A stretch of DNA of 44,246 nucleotides from Geobacteraceae bacterium (GTDB lineage Bacteria > Desulfobacterota > Desulfuromonadia > Geobacterales > DSM-12255). Location of the stretch: positions 1-44,246 of the forward strand of contig JACABD010000026.1 of NCBI GenBank assembly GCA_013377075.1, read 5' to 3'. Shown in pieces: positions 1 through 8,511 of this stretch. Under the pieces are notes generated by a model. It saw only the letters and a program-made list of their open reading frames with translations. It was not told the DNA's origin and did not search any database. The position numbers and the translations under genes are program-made. How positions within the stretch are numbered: the first letter of the stretch is position 1; each line of letters begins with the position of its first letter.

Positions 1-51
1 TCCCCCCTTTTAAGTTAAGCGGGGGATAGGGGGCGTTATGTGGGGGGATGT

Positions 52-870
52 ATGGAATCGATGATATTTCGGGCGTTCTCACTGAATGGTGAACTCGACC
101 TCAATAAACTGGCTGCCAGCCTGGGGATTTCGAAACGTTATCGCTGGGAAGAGCCGATGCTCCTCAGTCCGGTGACATTCACCCTGATCGATGAGCCGGA
201 AAAAGAGCAGCTCATGGTCTACCTCTACCACTTCGGCGGAGTAGTCTTTGTAAACTGCCCCGAAGAGGTGATAAGCAGACTCTTCACCGAGCTAAAGAGT
301 GTTTGTGACATCTTCCGCGACACCCCCCAGCTGAAGTACAAGGACGACTACCAGCTCAAGATAGATGACAGCGCAAAACCGGTAATCACCAATGACTACG
401 CGGTGATGCCATCATCCGGTCATGTCTTTGTCGGCATTATCAGTTTTGTCATTGCCAAGTCAGTGGCGCTGGAACAGATCGAAGAGCGGATTGACGCCGT
501 ACTTGACGAAGTCGAGGAGTATATCGAACTGCTCAGGCGCGGCAAGCTTGACATCTCCGACGACAAACTGGCAAAGCTGGCAGCAACCATCCTCACCTTC
601 AAGCATACATCCATATCCTATGTCATGGTTCTGGACAAACCTGATATCACCTGGGACAACCCGGCTGCTGACCAGCTTTACAAGACAATGGCCAACCTCT
701 TCGAGATTGCCGAGCGTTTTCAGGAGATCAAGCACAAGTCGGACACCCTCAAGGACGTTCTGGAAGTATTCACCAGCCTCTCCCATGCCCAGCGATCATC
801 AAGGCTGGAGTGGATCATCATTGCGCTGATCTTCGTTGAAATCATCTTGACCCTGTTCTGGAAATCGTAA
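52..870 (+). CDS. RMD1/DUF155 (YagE) family membrane protein
   Basis: The 272-residue product has the hallmarks of the RMD1/DUF155 family: a soluble body containing VFVGIISFVIAKSVALEQIE, a helical middle region, and a C-terminal SRLEWIIIALIFVEIILTLF segment that forms the single membrane anchor after a SHAQRSSRLEW motif. The biochemical role of bacterial members is not known; yeast homologues are mitochondrial proteins linked to meiosis and translation. An upstream in-frame GTG at 40 is possible, but the ATG at 52 has a G-rich Shine-Dalgarno-like stretch just before it; ATG 61 is a further option. Family assignment is from recognised motifs and C-terminal topology. It stands alone and is not obviously operonic with the genes that follow. 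Confidence 0.8.
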   Translation: MESMIFRAFSLNGELDLNKLAASLGISKRYRWEEPMLLSPVTFTLIDEPEKEQLMVYLYHFGGVVFVNCPEEVISRLFTELKSVCDIFRDTPQLKYKDDYQLKIDDSAKPVITNDYAVMPSSGHVFVGIISFVIAKSVALEQIEERIDAVLDEVEEYIELLRRGKLDISDDKLAKLAATILTFKHTSISYVMVLDKPDITWDNPAADQLYKTMANLFEIAERFQEIKHKSDTLKDVLEVFTSLSHAQRSSRLEWIIIALIFVEIILTLFWKS

Positions 871-883
871 TATCCAAAAGAAA

Positions 884-991
884 TTTACAGTGATGGACAG
901 GATAAAAGCTTAAAACAGGCTCTTGGTTTAACCCAAAAAGCGTCTTTCCTTTTTGATCTTATCCGCCTTTATCCCATTTATCACTGTTAAA
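884..991. repeat. Intergenic element with imperfect terminal inverted repeats
   Basis: The left end (884-909) and the reverse complement of the right end (965-991) share tttacagtgat, then ggataaa and gc, with a few mismatches and one indel. About 55 bp of AT-rich sequence lies between the ends. The arrangement would fold into a long imperfect hairpin after the RMD1 gene. It resembles a dispersed intergenic repeat unit more than a simple terminator, as there is no terminal T-run. No gene is visible in 871-1053 apart from this. Confidence 0.5.
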
Positions 992-1053
992 TAAAAAGGA
1001 CTACCGACTAAGCGGCCTTTTCGCATCACCTATACCGGATTGCTGCTAAAAAG

Positions 1054-1082
1054 TTGACACCGGGATTGTTCAGAAATAGATT
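1054..1082 (+). promoter_or_regulatory. Predicted sigma70 promoter of the MoaD-like gene
   Basis: A perfect -35 TTGACA (1054-1059) is followed after 17 bases by TAGATT (1077-1082; 4 of 6 matches to TATAAT). The predicted start site falls near 1089, on the second ATG of the downstream gene, and no Shine-Dalgarno is visible. This suggests a leaderless or near-leaderless transcript. Confidence 0.45.
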
Positions 1083-1088
1083 ATGCAG

Positions 1089-1313
1089 ATGAAAATATCA
1101 ATAAAGCTGATCGGACCATTTCGAATAGGTCGATTCAAGGAAGAGGTCTTTGAATATCCCCCTGCCACGTCTGTACAGGAGATAGTTGATGGATTAAAGA
1201 TCCCGTGCTCGCTGCTCGGGATCGTACTCATCAATGACATTCATGCAGGGGTTGATGATCTGCTCAAAGACGGCGACACCCTCTGCCTGCTGCCATTTAT
1301 TGACGGTGGCTAG
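1089..1313 (+). CDS. MoaD/ThiS-family sulfur carrier protein (AOR-associated)
   Basis: A 74-residue beta-grasp protein beginning MKISIKLIGPF and ending in the free C-terminal Gly-Gly (FIDGG) that MoaD/ThiS proteins use to carry a thiocarboxylate. The ending DGDTLCLLPFIDGG is typical of MoaD, where it delivers sulfur to the pterin dithiolene. Its position about 390 bp upstream of an aldehyde:ferredoxin oxidoreductase gene supports a role in tungsto- or molybdopterin maturation for that enzyme. Homologues of this kind usually start MKI, so ATG 1089 is preferred over ATG 1083, which would add MQ. The predicted promoter abuts the start and there is no ribosome-binding site. A different sulfur-transfer pathway cannot be excluded. 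Confidence 0.82.
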   Translation: MKISIKLIGPFRIGRFKEEVFEYPPATSVQEIVDGLKIPCSLLGIVLINDIHAGVDDLLKDGDTLCLLPFIDGG

Positions 1314-1335
1314 ACCGAAATAACAACAGTTGCTC

Positions 1336-1353
1336 TGTCTGCAGATGCAGACA
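1336..1353. promoter_or_regulatory. 8-bp-arm inverted repeat after the MoaD-like gene
   Basis: TGTCTGCA-GA-TGCAGACA is a perfect palindrome with 8-bp arms, 22 bp past the MoaD-like stop codon. It is not followed by a T-run, so an intrinsic terminator is unlikely. It could be an operator or a transcript hairpin separating the carrier gene from the oxidoreductase. Function unknown. Confidence 0.35.
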
Positions 1354-1418
1354 AGGATGGTTCATGAGCAAAAAACTGGCGTTACCTGCCGAGCCATAAC
1401 AGATGCTTCAGTAAACCA

Positions 1419-1634
1419 TTGACCGGTAATGAGGAAAAAGACAAGATCGACAACAGAATCAAAAGACTGTTTAATGACACAGTCGGTCTTTTCTCGGCAA
1501 GAAACCTGCTACAGGCCCTGGCACAGCCCTATACCCGTGATACCGGTGAAAATTTGCGACATATCTTCAAAAGGCGAGCTCCGTGGAACCTTTCTGGTTG
1601 GATCTACGATGTAAAGCATACAAGTAGCGGCTGA
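1419..1634 (+). CDS. Doubtful small ORF between MoaD-like gene and AOR
   Basis: A 71-codon frame beginning TTG encodes a charged peptide (RIKRLFNDTVGLFSARNLLQ and onward) that I do not recognise. There is no ATG in frame and no clear ribosome-binding site, and the frame is open only from 1368. A second overlapping frame (1429-1614) also lacks a recognisable product. The stretch 1314-1699 may hold a small real gene, a decayed gene or simply a long leader for the oxidoreductase. Treat as hypothetical. Confidence 0.2.
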   Translation: MTGNEEKDKIDNRIKRLFNDTVGLFSARNLLQALAQPYTRDTGENLRHIFKRRAPWNLSGWIYDVKHTSSG

Positions 1635-1699
1635 TTCAGCTACATAAAAATAAAATTGTAATTATTTACATGTACCGTCCAAGACAAGGAGCCAACCGC

Positions 1700-3565
1700 A
1701 TGAAAATACTCACCACAAACCCTGCCTCCGAGCCGGCTAAAGTGCTGTACAGTCGCTGCACTGTTGATCTGAAGAGTGGCAGTATTCATCATGAAGATGT
1801 TCCCTGCCAAAACCTGGAGGATGTCCTCGGCGGCTTTGGCCGCTCTTTCCAACTACTGGCAAAGCGCTGCATAACCAACGCCTACTCTGAACAGAATCCG
1901 CTTATCGTCAATACCGGTCTCTTGACCGGCAGTAGCGCCATGACCGGCATGCGCACCTACTTCTCCGGCTATAGCCCGATCAAGGAGTCGAAAAAGGGGC
2001 TCCCAGCAGCAATCTGGTCAACCGGCAGCGGTAACTTTGGCGCTAAATTCAAGTGGACCGGGCTGGATGAACTCATATTCGAGAACCGCTCCGAAAAGCC
2101 GCTTTACGCAATAATCAGCGAATCACCAGACGGTCCCAAGGTGGAGCTGAAAGCTGCTGATCATCTCCTTGGTCTTACCAGTCACGAAAAGATGATGGTA
2201 ATACAGAAGGAGTACAGCGATGCTCACTTTGCAACAATAGGTCAGGCAGGAGAGAACTGGGAAAATGTATATATGGGGGCAATAGCGCTCTCAACCGATA
2301 ACCAGCTTAAATCCGGTGAGGACAAGATGCGCTTTGCCGGCCGCGGCGGCATGGGGAGCCTCATGGGGTACAAGAACATCCTTGCACTTGTGGCGTTGAG
2401 TAGCGACAAGATCAGACCCCTTACACCTGAAGTCCAGAAGGTAAATATCAATGTTGTAAAAGGTGGCGGCTCCGGGAGGCTTCAGCCCATCAGCCGGGGT
2501 GGCGGTGGCGGCACCTGGGCAGCCTACGACGTTCTCCAGGCATTTCATGCCGTACCCACCAACAACTTCCGCCCCCAGGGTGGCGATCTACCTGAAAAGC
2601 TATTCCGCGAAAACGTAGAAAAACAGTACGACATCATATCCCAGGCATGTATGCGCTGCGGCATCACCTGTCACAACAACATCCACGAAAAGAGAGAAGA
2701 TGGCTCGAAAGGACCGTTTCTCGCCAAGTTCGACTACGAGCCCCTCAACCTGCTCGGCACCAATATCGGAATCCATGACGCAGGTCAGGCAGCAAAACTG
2801 ATTCATCTCAGCGACAACTATGGCATGGACTCAATCTCCCTTGGAGTGACCATATCCTATATCCTCTCCTATAACGATAGACACCCGGAAAAGCCCCTCC
2901 TGAATGGTGCCACCTTTGGCGATTTCTCAAAAATAATGGAGCTCATCGACCTTGCCGGACACGGCAAGATGCCGGAAATCGGCAAAGGCTCAAAACGACT
3001 CTCCGAGAGCACCGGCGAGACCTCATACGCCTACCATGTGAAGGGCCTGGAACTACCTGCCTATCAACCTGAGACAAATCCTGGCTATGCCTGGGCCATT
3101 GCCGGAGGCCACATGTCCATGGGGACTTACGGTCTGTTGACCCGCGAAGGCAAATCAGACATGGATTCATGGGTAGAGGGGATCACCAGGACAAAACTGC
3201 AGATAGTCGGCTTTGACATGATTGGCCTCTGCAAGTTTTTTGACATCACCAAGGGGATTTGCACCCAGATGGTACTGGACTGCCTCAAAAGCGAATTCAA
3301 CATTGACGTCACCACGGATGAGCTTTCAGAAGCCGTGCGCAGGGCGTTTCTGCTTGGGCTGGCGCTGGAACTTAGACAGGGGTATGACAAATCAGAGTAC
3401 ACCCTCCCGGCAGAAGTGTGGGAAAAACCGAACCCGAACATCAAACTCCCCAATATAACCACACCTGAGTTTATTGCCGAACTTCAGGAAAGGGTCTGGG
3501 CTGTCTTTGAACCGGAGCTGGCAGGCGTGCTTGCAGGCTATGGGCTGTCTACTTTGGCAGTTTAA
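1700..3565 (+). CDS. aor: Aldehyde:ferredoxin oxidoreductase (tungsten AOR family)
   Basis: The 621-residue product matches the AOR family along its length. The N-terminal domain has PLIVNTGLLTGSSAMTGMRT and GSGNFGAKFKWTGLDELIFE, and the pterin-binding FAGRGGMGSLMGYKN follows. The single [4Fe-4S] cluster should be held by CMRCGITC (Cys317, Cys320, Cys324) plus Cys511 in DMIGLC, the family DxxGLC motif. AOR enzymes oxidise aldehydes to carboxylic acids using ferredoxin and a bis-pterin tungsten (or molybdenum) cofactor in the cytoplasm. ATG 1700 is chosen because AAGGA sits nine bases upstream; ATG 1670 would add ten unlikely residues. The MoaD-like gene upstream supports a pterin cofactor. 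Substrate cannot be told from sequence, and no dedicated ferredoxin partner is encoded here. Confidence 0.93.
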   Translation: MKILTTNPASEPAKVLYSRCTVDLKSGSIHHEDVPCQNLEDVLGGFGRSFQLLAKRCITNAYSEQNPLIVNTGLLTGSSAMTGMRTYFSGYSPIKESKKGLPAAIWSTGSGNFGAKFKWTGLDELIFENRSEKPLYAIISESPDGPKVELKAADHLLGLTSHEKMMVIQKEYSDAHFATIGQAGENWENVYMGAIALSTDNQLKSGEDKMRFAGRGGMGSLMGYKNILALVALSSDKIRPLTPEVQKVNINVVKGGGSGRLQPISRGGGGGTWAAYDVLQAFHAVPTNNFRPQGGDLPEKLFRENVEKQYDIISQACMRCGITCHNNIHEKREDGSKGPFLAKFDYEPLNLLGTNIGIHDAGQAAKLIHLSDNYGMDSISLGVTISYILSYNDRHPEKPLLNGATFGDFSKIMELIDLAGHGKMPEIGKGSKRLSESTGETSYAYHVKGLELPAYQPETNPGYAWAIAGGHMSMGTYGLLTREGKSDMDSWVEGITRTKLQIVGFDMIGLCKFFDITKGICTQMVLDCLKSEFNIDVTTDELSEAVRRAFLLGLALELRQGYDKSEYTLPAEVWEKPNPNIKLPNITTPEFIAELQERVWAVFEPELAGVLAGYGLSTLAV

Positions 3566-3625
3566 ACCGGACAATTGATCAGATGTGCTGAACGGGCGCA
3601 AACTGCCATTTATGCTCCCTTCGCA

Positions 3626-3658
3626 GCCGGGCGGATGTTTATCGCCCGGCCTTTTATT
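3626..3658 (+). terminator. Intrinsic terminator after aor
   Basis: Perfect 8-bp stem GCCGGGCG / CGCCCGGC (3626-3633, 3643-3650) with a nine-base loop, followed by CTTTTATT. It closes the aor transcript and isolates the ALDH gene. Confidence 0.9.
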
Positions 3659-3785
3659 CTGCTTTCTTACTGTTTATTCGTGTAGCTTCGTGGTAATAAT
3701 TCTTAAGATTAGTCCTTCTGCCGACTTCTTCTAGTGGTTTGCAGACATTGTAACCAATACCTCATAAAGTGAAGAAAGATTTACT

Positions 3786-5405
3786 ATGTTACATAAATTT
3801 GAAGCAATTTTTCCCGAAGTGGACAACATCCCCGAACAGCAGAATATCAGACAACCAATAAGGCAGAATTACTATCTGATAGATGGTGAATTGCGCAAGT
3901 GGGAAGGGGCGCTACAGAAAGTACACTCTCCGGTGAGGATACGAACTTCTACTGGCATGGTCCAGAAGCTGCTGGGCGAAGCACCGCTACTGACAGAAGC
4001 TGCTGCCCTGGAAATACTCTCAGTGGCGGTTCAGGCATATGCAAACGGCCGCGGCGTCTGGCCGACAATGTCGGTGGGCGAGCGGATTCAGGCTGTACAG
4101 CACTTTACCGCTGCCATGCTGCTGAAGCGCTCCGAGATTGTCAAGTTGCTTCAATGGGAGATCGGCAAGTCATTGAAAGAGTCAGAAGGGGAGTTTGACC
4201 GCACTGTCGACTACATCCGCGATACGATCGATGCCCTGAAAGAGCTTGACCGCGCCTCATCACGTTTTGTAATCAACCAGGGGATCATCGGCCAAATCAG
4301 GCGTGCCCCCCTTGGTGTGGTGCTCTGCATGGGGCCCTACAACTTCCCCCTTTACGAGTCATTTACAACCCTGATCCCTGCGCTGATGATGGGCAATACA
4401 ATCCTGCTCAAACCACCCCGCTTCGGCATTCTTATTTTTCAGCCCCTACTGGAGGCCTTTCGCGATTCATTCCCGGCTGGCGTTGTTAACACGGTTTATG
4501 GTGATGGCGAGATGGTGGTTCCGCCACTGATGATCTCAGGCAAGGTGGATGTACTCGGCTTTATAGGCACTTACCGGGTTGCCGATGCACTGCGGGCAGC
4601 CCATCCACGCCCCCATCGCCTCCGTTGTGTGCTTGGTCTGGATGCAAAAAATCCCGCAATTATTCTCCCTGATGCGGATCTTGAGCTTACTGTTGCCGAG
4701 TGTGTCAGGGGAAGTCTTGCCTATAACGGCCAGCGCTGCACAGCCCTGAAAATCATCTTTGTACACCGCTCGATTGCTGAAGAGTTCCTTGAACGTATGA
4801 CAGCTGGAATAAACGCATTGAAGTGCGGTATGCCATGGGAGGAAGCTGTTACCATCACGCCGCTTCCTGAGCCGGAAAAGCCGTCATATCTGGAGGGGCT
4901 GGTAAATGATGCCTTGTCGTTGGGTGGGCGAGTCGTCAATCCAGGCGGTGGCACCCGCATTGATTCGATCTATTATCCGGCGCTTTTGTATCCTGTTTCG
5001 CCGCATATGCGGGTATACAATGAAGAGCAGTTTGGCCCGGTTATCCCGGTAGTCCCTTTTGATGACATCAGCGAAGTAATCGAGTATGTGGTTGCTTCAA
5101 ACTACGGTCAGCAGGCAAGCATCTTCGGGCAAAATACCGATCTGTTGGCTCAGCTGGTTGATGCTCTGGTGAATCAGGTTTGCCGCATCAACATAAACAG
5201 CCAGTGTCAGCGGAGTCCGGACAGTTTTCCGTTCAATGGGCGCAAAAACTCCGCTGATGGAACCCAATCAGTTGCCGATGCACTGCGTATTTTTTCTATC
5301 AGAATAGTAGTGGCAGCGCGGGAGTCAGAGTCGAACCGGGAAATCATTACCTCCATCGTTCGTGAGCGAAAGTCGCATTTTCTCTCTACTGACTACATGT
5401 TGTAA
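3786..5405 (+). CDS. NADP-dependent non-phosphorylating G3P dehydrogenase-like aldehyde dehydrogenase (GapN-like)
   Basis: A 539-residue ALDH superfamily protein. Visible are the oxyanion Asn in GPYNFPLYESF, the catalytic nucleophile Cys318 in NGQRCTALK, and the late EEQFGPVIPVVPF motif. The N-terminal YYLIDGELRKWEG and overall shape resemble GapN, which oxidises glyceraldehyde 3-phosphate to 3-phosphoglycerate with NADP. Typical GapN is about 475 residues, so this one has about 30 extra at the N-terminus and about 25 at the C-terminus after SIRIVVAARES. The usual LELGGK general-base motif reads LGLDAK, putting Gly284 in place of the Glu and Asp286 two residues later. Only weak promoter-like elements (TTGCAG 3739, CATAAA 3763) and a poor ribosome site precede it. 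Substrate assignment is tentative; ALDH membership is certain. Confidence 0.82.
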   Translation: MLHKFEAIFPEVDNIPEQQNIRQPIRQNYYLIDGELRKWEGALQKVHSPVRIRTSTGMVQKLLGEAPLLTEAAALEILSVAVQAYANGRGVWPTMSVGERIQAVQHFTAAMLLKRSEIVKLLQWEIGKSLKESEGEFDRTVDYIRDTIDALKELDRASSRFVINQGIIGQIRRAPLGVVLCMGPYNFPLYESFTTLIPALMMGNTILLKPPRFGILIFQPLLEAFRDSFPAGVVNTVYGDGEMVVPPLMISGKVDVLGFIGTYRVADALRAAHPRPHRLRCVLGLDAKNPAIILPDADLELTVAECVRGSLAYNGQRCTALKIIFVHRSIAEEFLERMTAGINALKCGMPWEEAVTITPLPEPEKPSYLEGLVNDALSLGGRVVNPGGGTRIDSIYYPALLYPVSPHMRVYNEEQFGPVIPVVPFDDISEVIEYVVASNYGQQASIFGQNTDLLAQLVDALVNQVCRININSQCQRSPDSFPFNGRKNSADGTQSVADALRIFSIRIVVAARESESNREIITSIVRERKSHFLSTDYML

Positions 5406-5485
5406 CTTTCGATGAATCTGCCCACAAAATGATGAATGAGCGGCTTCGTAGTTTAGATTTATTCACTTAAATATATCTAAACCTG

Positions 5486-5524
5486 AAAAGGGGTGCTTTT
5501 CTAGGAAAAGCACCCCTTTTTAAT
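5486..5524 (+). terminator. Strong hairpin terminator after the ALDH gene
   Basis: A perfect 16-bp stem (5486-5501 with 5505-5520) around a TAG loop, with A-run and T-run flanks. It works as a terminator for the ALDH gene and, being symmetric, could act in both directions. Confidence 0.88.
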
Positions 5525-5554
5525 CTAAAACCCTCTTTTGGATATAATATCTCA

Positions 5555-5594
5555 AATAAAGAAAAAGGCCACATAGGAAGTTCCTAGAGGCCTT
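5555..5594 (-). terminator. Terminator downstream of tRNA-Lys
   Basis: On the minus strand the hairpin AAGGCC-tc-TAGGAA / TTCCTA-tgt-GGCCTT (5594 to 5565) is followed by TTTCTTTATT. It lies just past the CCA end of the tRNA and probably ends the hisZ-purA-tRNA transcript. Confidence 0.75.
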
Positions 5595-5605
5595 GTTTCT
5601 TTTTA

Positions 5606-5681
5606 TGGTGAGCCGCGTTGGGATCGAACCAACGACCACCTGATTAAAAGTCAGGTGCTCTACCTACTGAGCTAGCGGCTC
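5606..5681 (-). tRNA. tRNA-Lys (anticodon UUU)
   Basis: The minus strand gives a 76-base cloverleaf: acceptor GAGCCGC pairing with GCGGCTC, a D-arm with AGCTCAGTAGGTAGAGC, an anticodon stem CTGAC/GTCAG-type with loop CTTTTAA (anticodon UUU at 5648-5646), a T-arm with GGTTCGATCC, and an encoded CCA at 5608-5606. It follows purA on the same strand. No integrase gene or attachment-site duplication is seen nearby. Confidence 0.95.
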
Positions 5682-5744
5682 GTCGAGACGAGTTAATTTT
5701 TATACCAAAGTTGTTTTCGATCGTCAAGACTTATTTTACGTTTT

Positions 5745-7055
<1,311 letters not shown>

Positions 7056-7060
7056 TTAAG

Positions 7061-8377
7061 TTAATTGTTTCGAGTTTTAAATATTGAAGTGGCATCTGCC
7101 ATAAGATCAGACATTTTAACATAGTTTTTAACACTATTTTCAACCCTGATTACTTCAAGATTATTATCACGCAAATCGTTTTCAGGGATTACAACGATAA
7201 AACCGATACCCATCTGCCTTGAATAAGCCAGTGACTGATCAATATCACGACGAATTATATCTCTTGCAACTGGAAACCCTTGAAGTCTCAAGCCAGATGC
7301 CAGTGAGAGGGCGTCTGCTCTATTGCTATTCATATTAAAGATGAGAATTACAGGCGGCTTGACTATCTCACAACCACCCATTTTTTCATAAGCATGTAAA
7401 AGATTGAGGACGTTAAAGGCAAACCCGGTCGCAGGGCAGGACCTGCCATATCTGGCCATAAGCGAATCATATCTGCCACCACCGCATACAGGCTCTCCAA
7501 GTCCAGGCACAAAGCCTTCAAATGTAACCCCTGTATGGTAGGCAAGCCCTCTGATCTCACCCAGATCAATGGTCAAATCGTCTTTGATGCCATGAATTTC
7601 CAATATATCAATAATCTGGAAAAGATTATCCAAGGCTCTTTTGGACTGATCATTACCAACTATCGATGCGGCTTTATCAAGAACTTCTTTGCCGCCAAAC
7701 AGACGAGGAAGTGCTAGAATTTCTCTTTTTGAAAAATCAGTTATGCTAAGTGATTCAACAGCCTCTTTTACAGCAGAGGTATCCTTACGGGCAACCGCAC
7801 TCTGTATTAATGCAGTTGTCACATTATCCAGACCTGCAGCTGCGATAATACCCTTGAAGAATTCAACCTGGCCGAGATCAATCTTAAAACCTGGGAAACC
7901 GATTTTTTTGAGTGCCTCAACTGACATAGCAATTGTCTCGGCATCAGCTTCGGGGGAGTCAAGACCAATCAACTCAACACCTGACTGGTAAAGTTCTCGG
8001 CTACGTCCAGATTGAGATTCTACATGCCTAAGTACCCTGGAGTTATAATAAAGCCTGTGAGGGAGTGGATAACCTGCCATCCTCATTGACTCAATTCTTG
8101 CAACCTGTGGGGTTATATCCGGCGGGATTGCGAGGAGCTTATGACTCTGCCTGTCCTCAAATCTGAATGATTTTTCTCGAAGTGAATCATCCATGCCAAC
8201 AGCAAGCAGCTCTTCGAATTCGATCATTGGTGGGATTATCTTTCTAAAACCCCATAATTCAAATGTTTTACTGATGATATTTTCAATAAAACCGATTTTT
8301 TCAGCCTGTTCAGGCAGAAAGTCTGTAACACCCTTAGGCAGGGAATTATCCAATAAGTTTTGAGCAGCGTTGAACAT
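7061..8377 (-). CDS. hisZ: ATP phosphoribosyltransferase regulatory subunit
   Basis: A 438-residue histidyl-tRNA synthetase paralogue. Class II motifs remain (PKGVTDFLPEQAEKIGFIE, IPPDITPQVARIESMR, GGGRYDSLMARYG), but the HisRS histidine-binding motif is replaced by RGLAYHTGVTFEGF, as in HisZ. HisZ pairs with the short form of HisG to start histidine synthesis and gives it feedback control. Unlike the shortest HisZ proteins, it keeps about 100 C-terminal residues (PPVILIFNMNSNRADALSLA onward) resembling the HisRS anticodon-binding domain. ATG 8377 is preferred over an adjoining TTG at 8380 because AGGA lies at proper spacing. No hisG is present in the window. A true HisRS is less likely given the changed active-site motif. 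Confidence 0.87.
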   Translation of the reverse strand: MFNAAQNLLDNSLPKGVTDFLPEQAEKIGFIENIISKTFELWGFRKIIPPMIEFEELLAVGMDDSLREKSFRFEDRQSHKLLAIPPDITPQVARIESMRMAGYPLPHRLYYNSRVLRHVESQSGRSRELYQSGVELIGLDSPEADAETIAMSVEALKKIGFPGFKIDLGQVEFFKGIIAAAGLDNVTTALIQSAVARKDTSAVKEAVESLSITDFSKREILALPRLFGGKEVLDKAASIVGNDQSKRALDNLFQIIDILEIHGIKDDLTIDLGEIRGLAYHTGVTFEGFVPGLGEPVCGGGRYDSLMARYGRSCPATGFAFNVLNLLHAYEKMGGCEIVKPPVILIFNMNSNRADALSLASGLRLQGFPVARDIIRRDIDQSLAYSRQMGIGFIVVIPENDLRDNNLEVIRVENSVKNYVKMSDLMADATSIFKTRNN

Positions 8378-8408
8378 CAATCATCCTGAATATATTTATA
8401 AGCTCAAA

Positions 8409-8437
8409 ATCCTAACAGTTGGCAGGAATTGTGTCAA
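8409..8437 (-). promoter_or_regulatory. Predicted sigma70 promoter of hisZ-purA
   Basis: On the minus strand TTGACA (8437-8432) is followed after 17 bases by TAGGAT (8414-8409). The predicted start is about 25-30 bases before the hisZ ATG. No attenuator-like hairpin is seen in the short leader. Confidence 0.6.
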
Positions 8438-8458
8438 TGCTATAGGAGGAAATATCAC

Positions 8459-8491
8459 AAAAAAGCCCCTCTGCATGTACAGAGGGGCTTT
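8459..8491 (-). terminator. Terminator of the nuo operon
   Basis: The minus strand carries a perfect 12-bp stem AAAGCCCCTCTG / CAGAGGGGCTTT (8491-8480, 8473-8462) with a six-base loop and a T-run after it. It sits 20 bp past the nuoN stop and also insulates hisZ. Confidence 0.92.
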
Positions 8492-8511
8492 CCAAGAGTA
8501 TATAATAAAAG

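Noticed and set aside
1-35. C-run and G-run stretch at the window start as a terminator
   Set aside because: The runs pair poorly, there is no T-run, and the upstream gene is outside the window; it may be a fragment of an intergenic repeat.
460-829. Alternative-frame ORFs within the RMD1 gene
   Set aside because: Composition is Ser/Arg-rich shadow sequence and the RMD1 frame is clearly coding.
5606-5681. tRNA-Lys as an integration site for a mobile element
   Set aside because: No integrase, no direct repeat of the tRNA 3' end, and housekeeping genes on both sides.
7061-8377. Histidyl-tRNA synthetase (hisS)
   Set aside because: The HisRS motif RGLDYY is replaced by RGLAYHTG, characteristic of HisZ.
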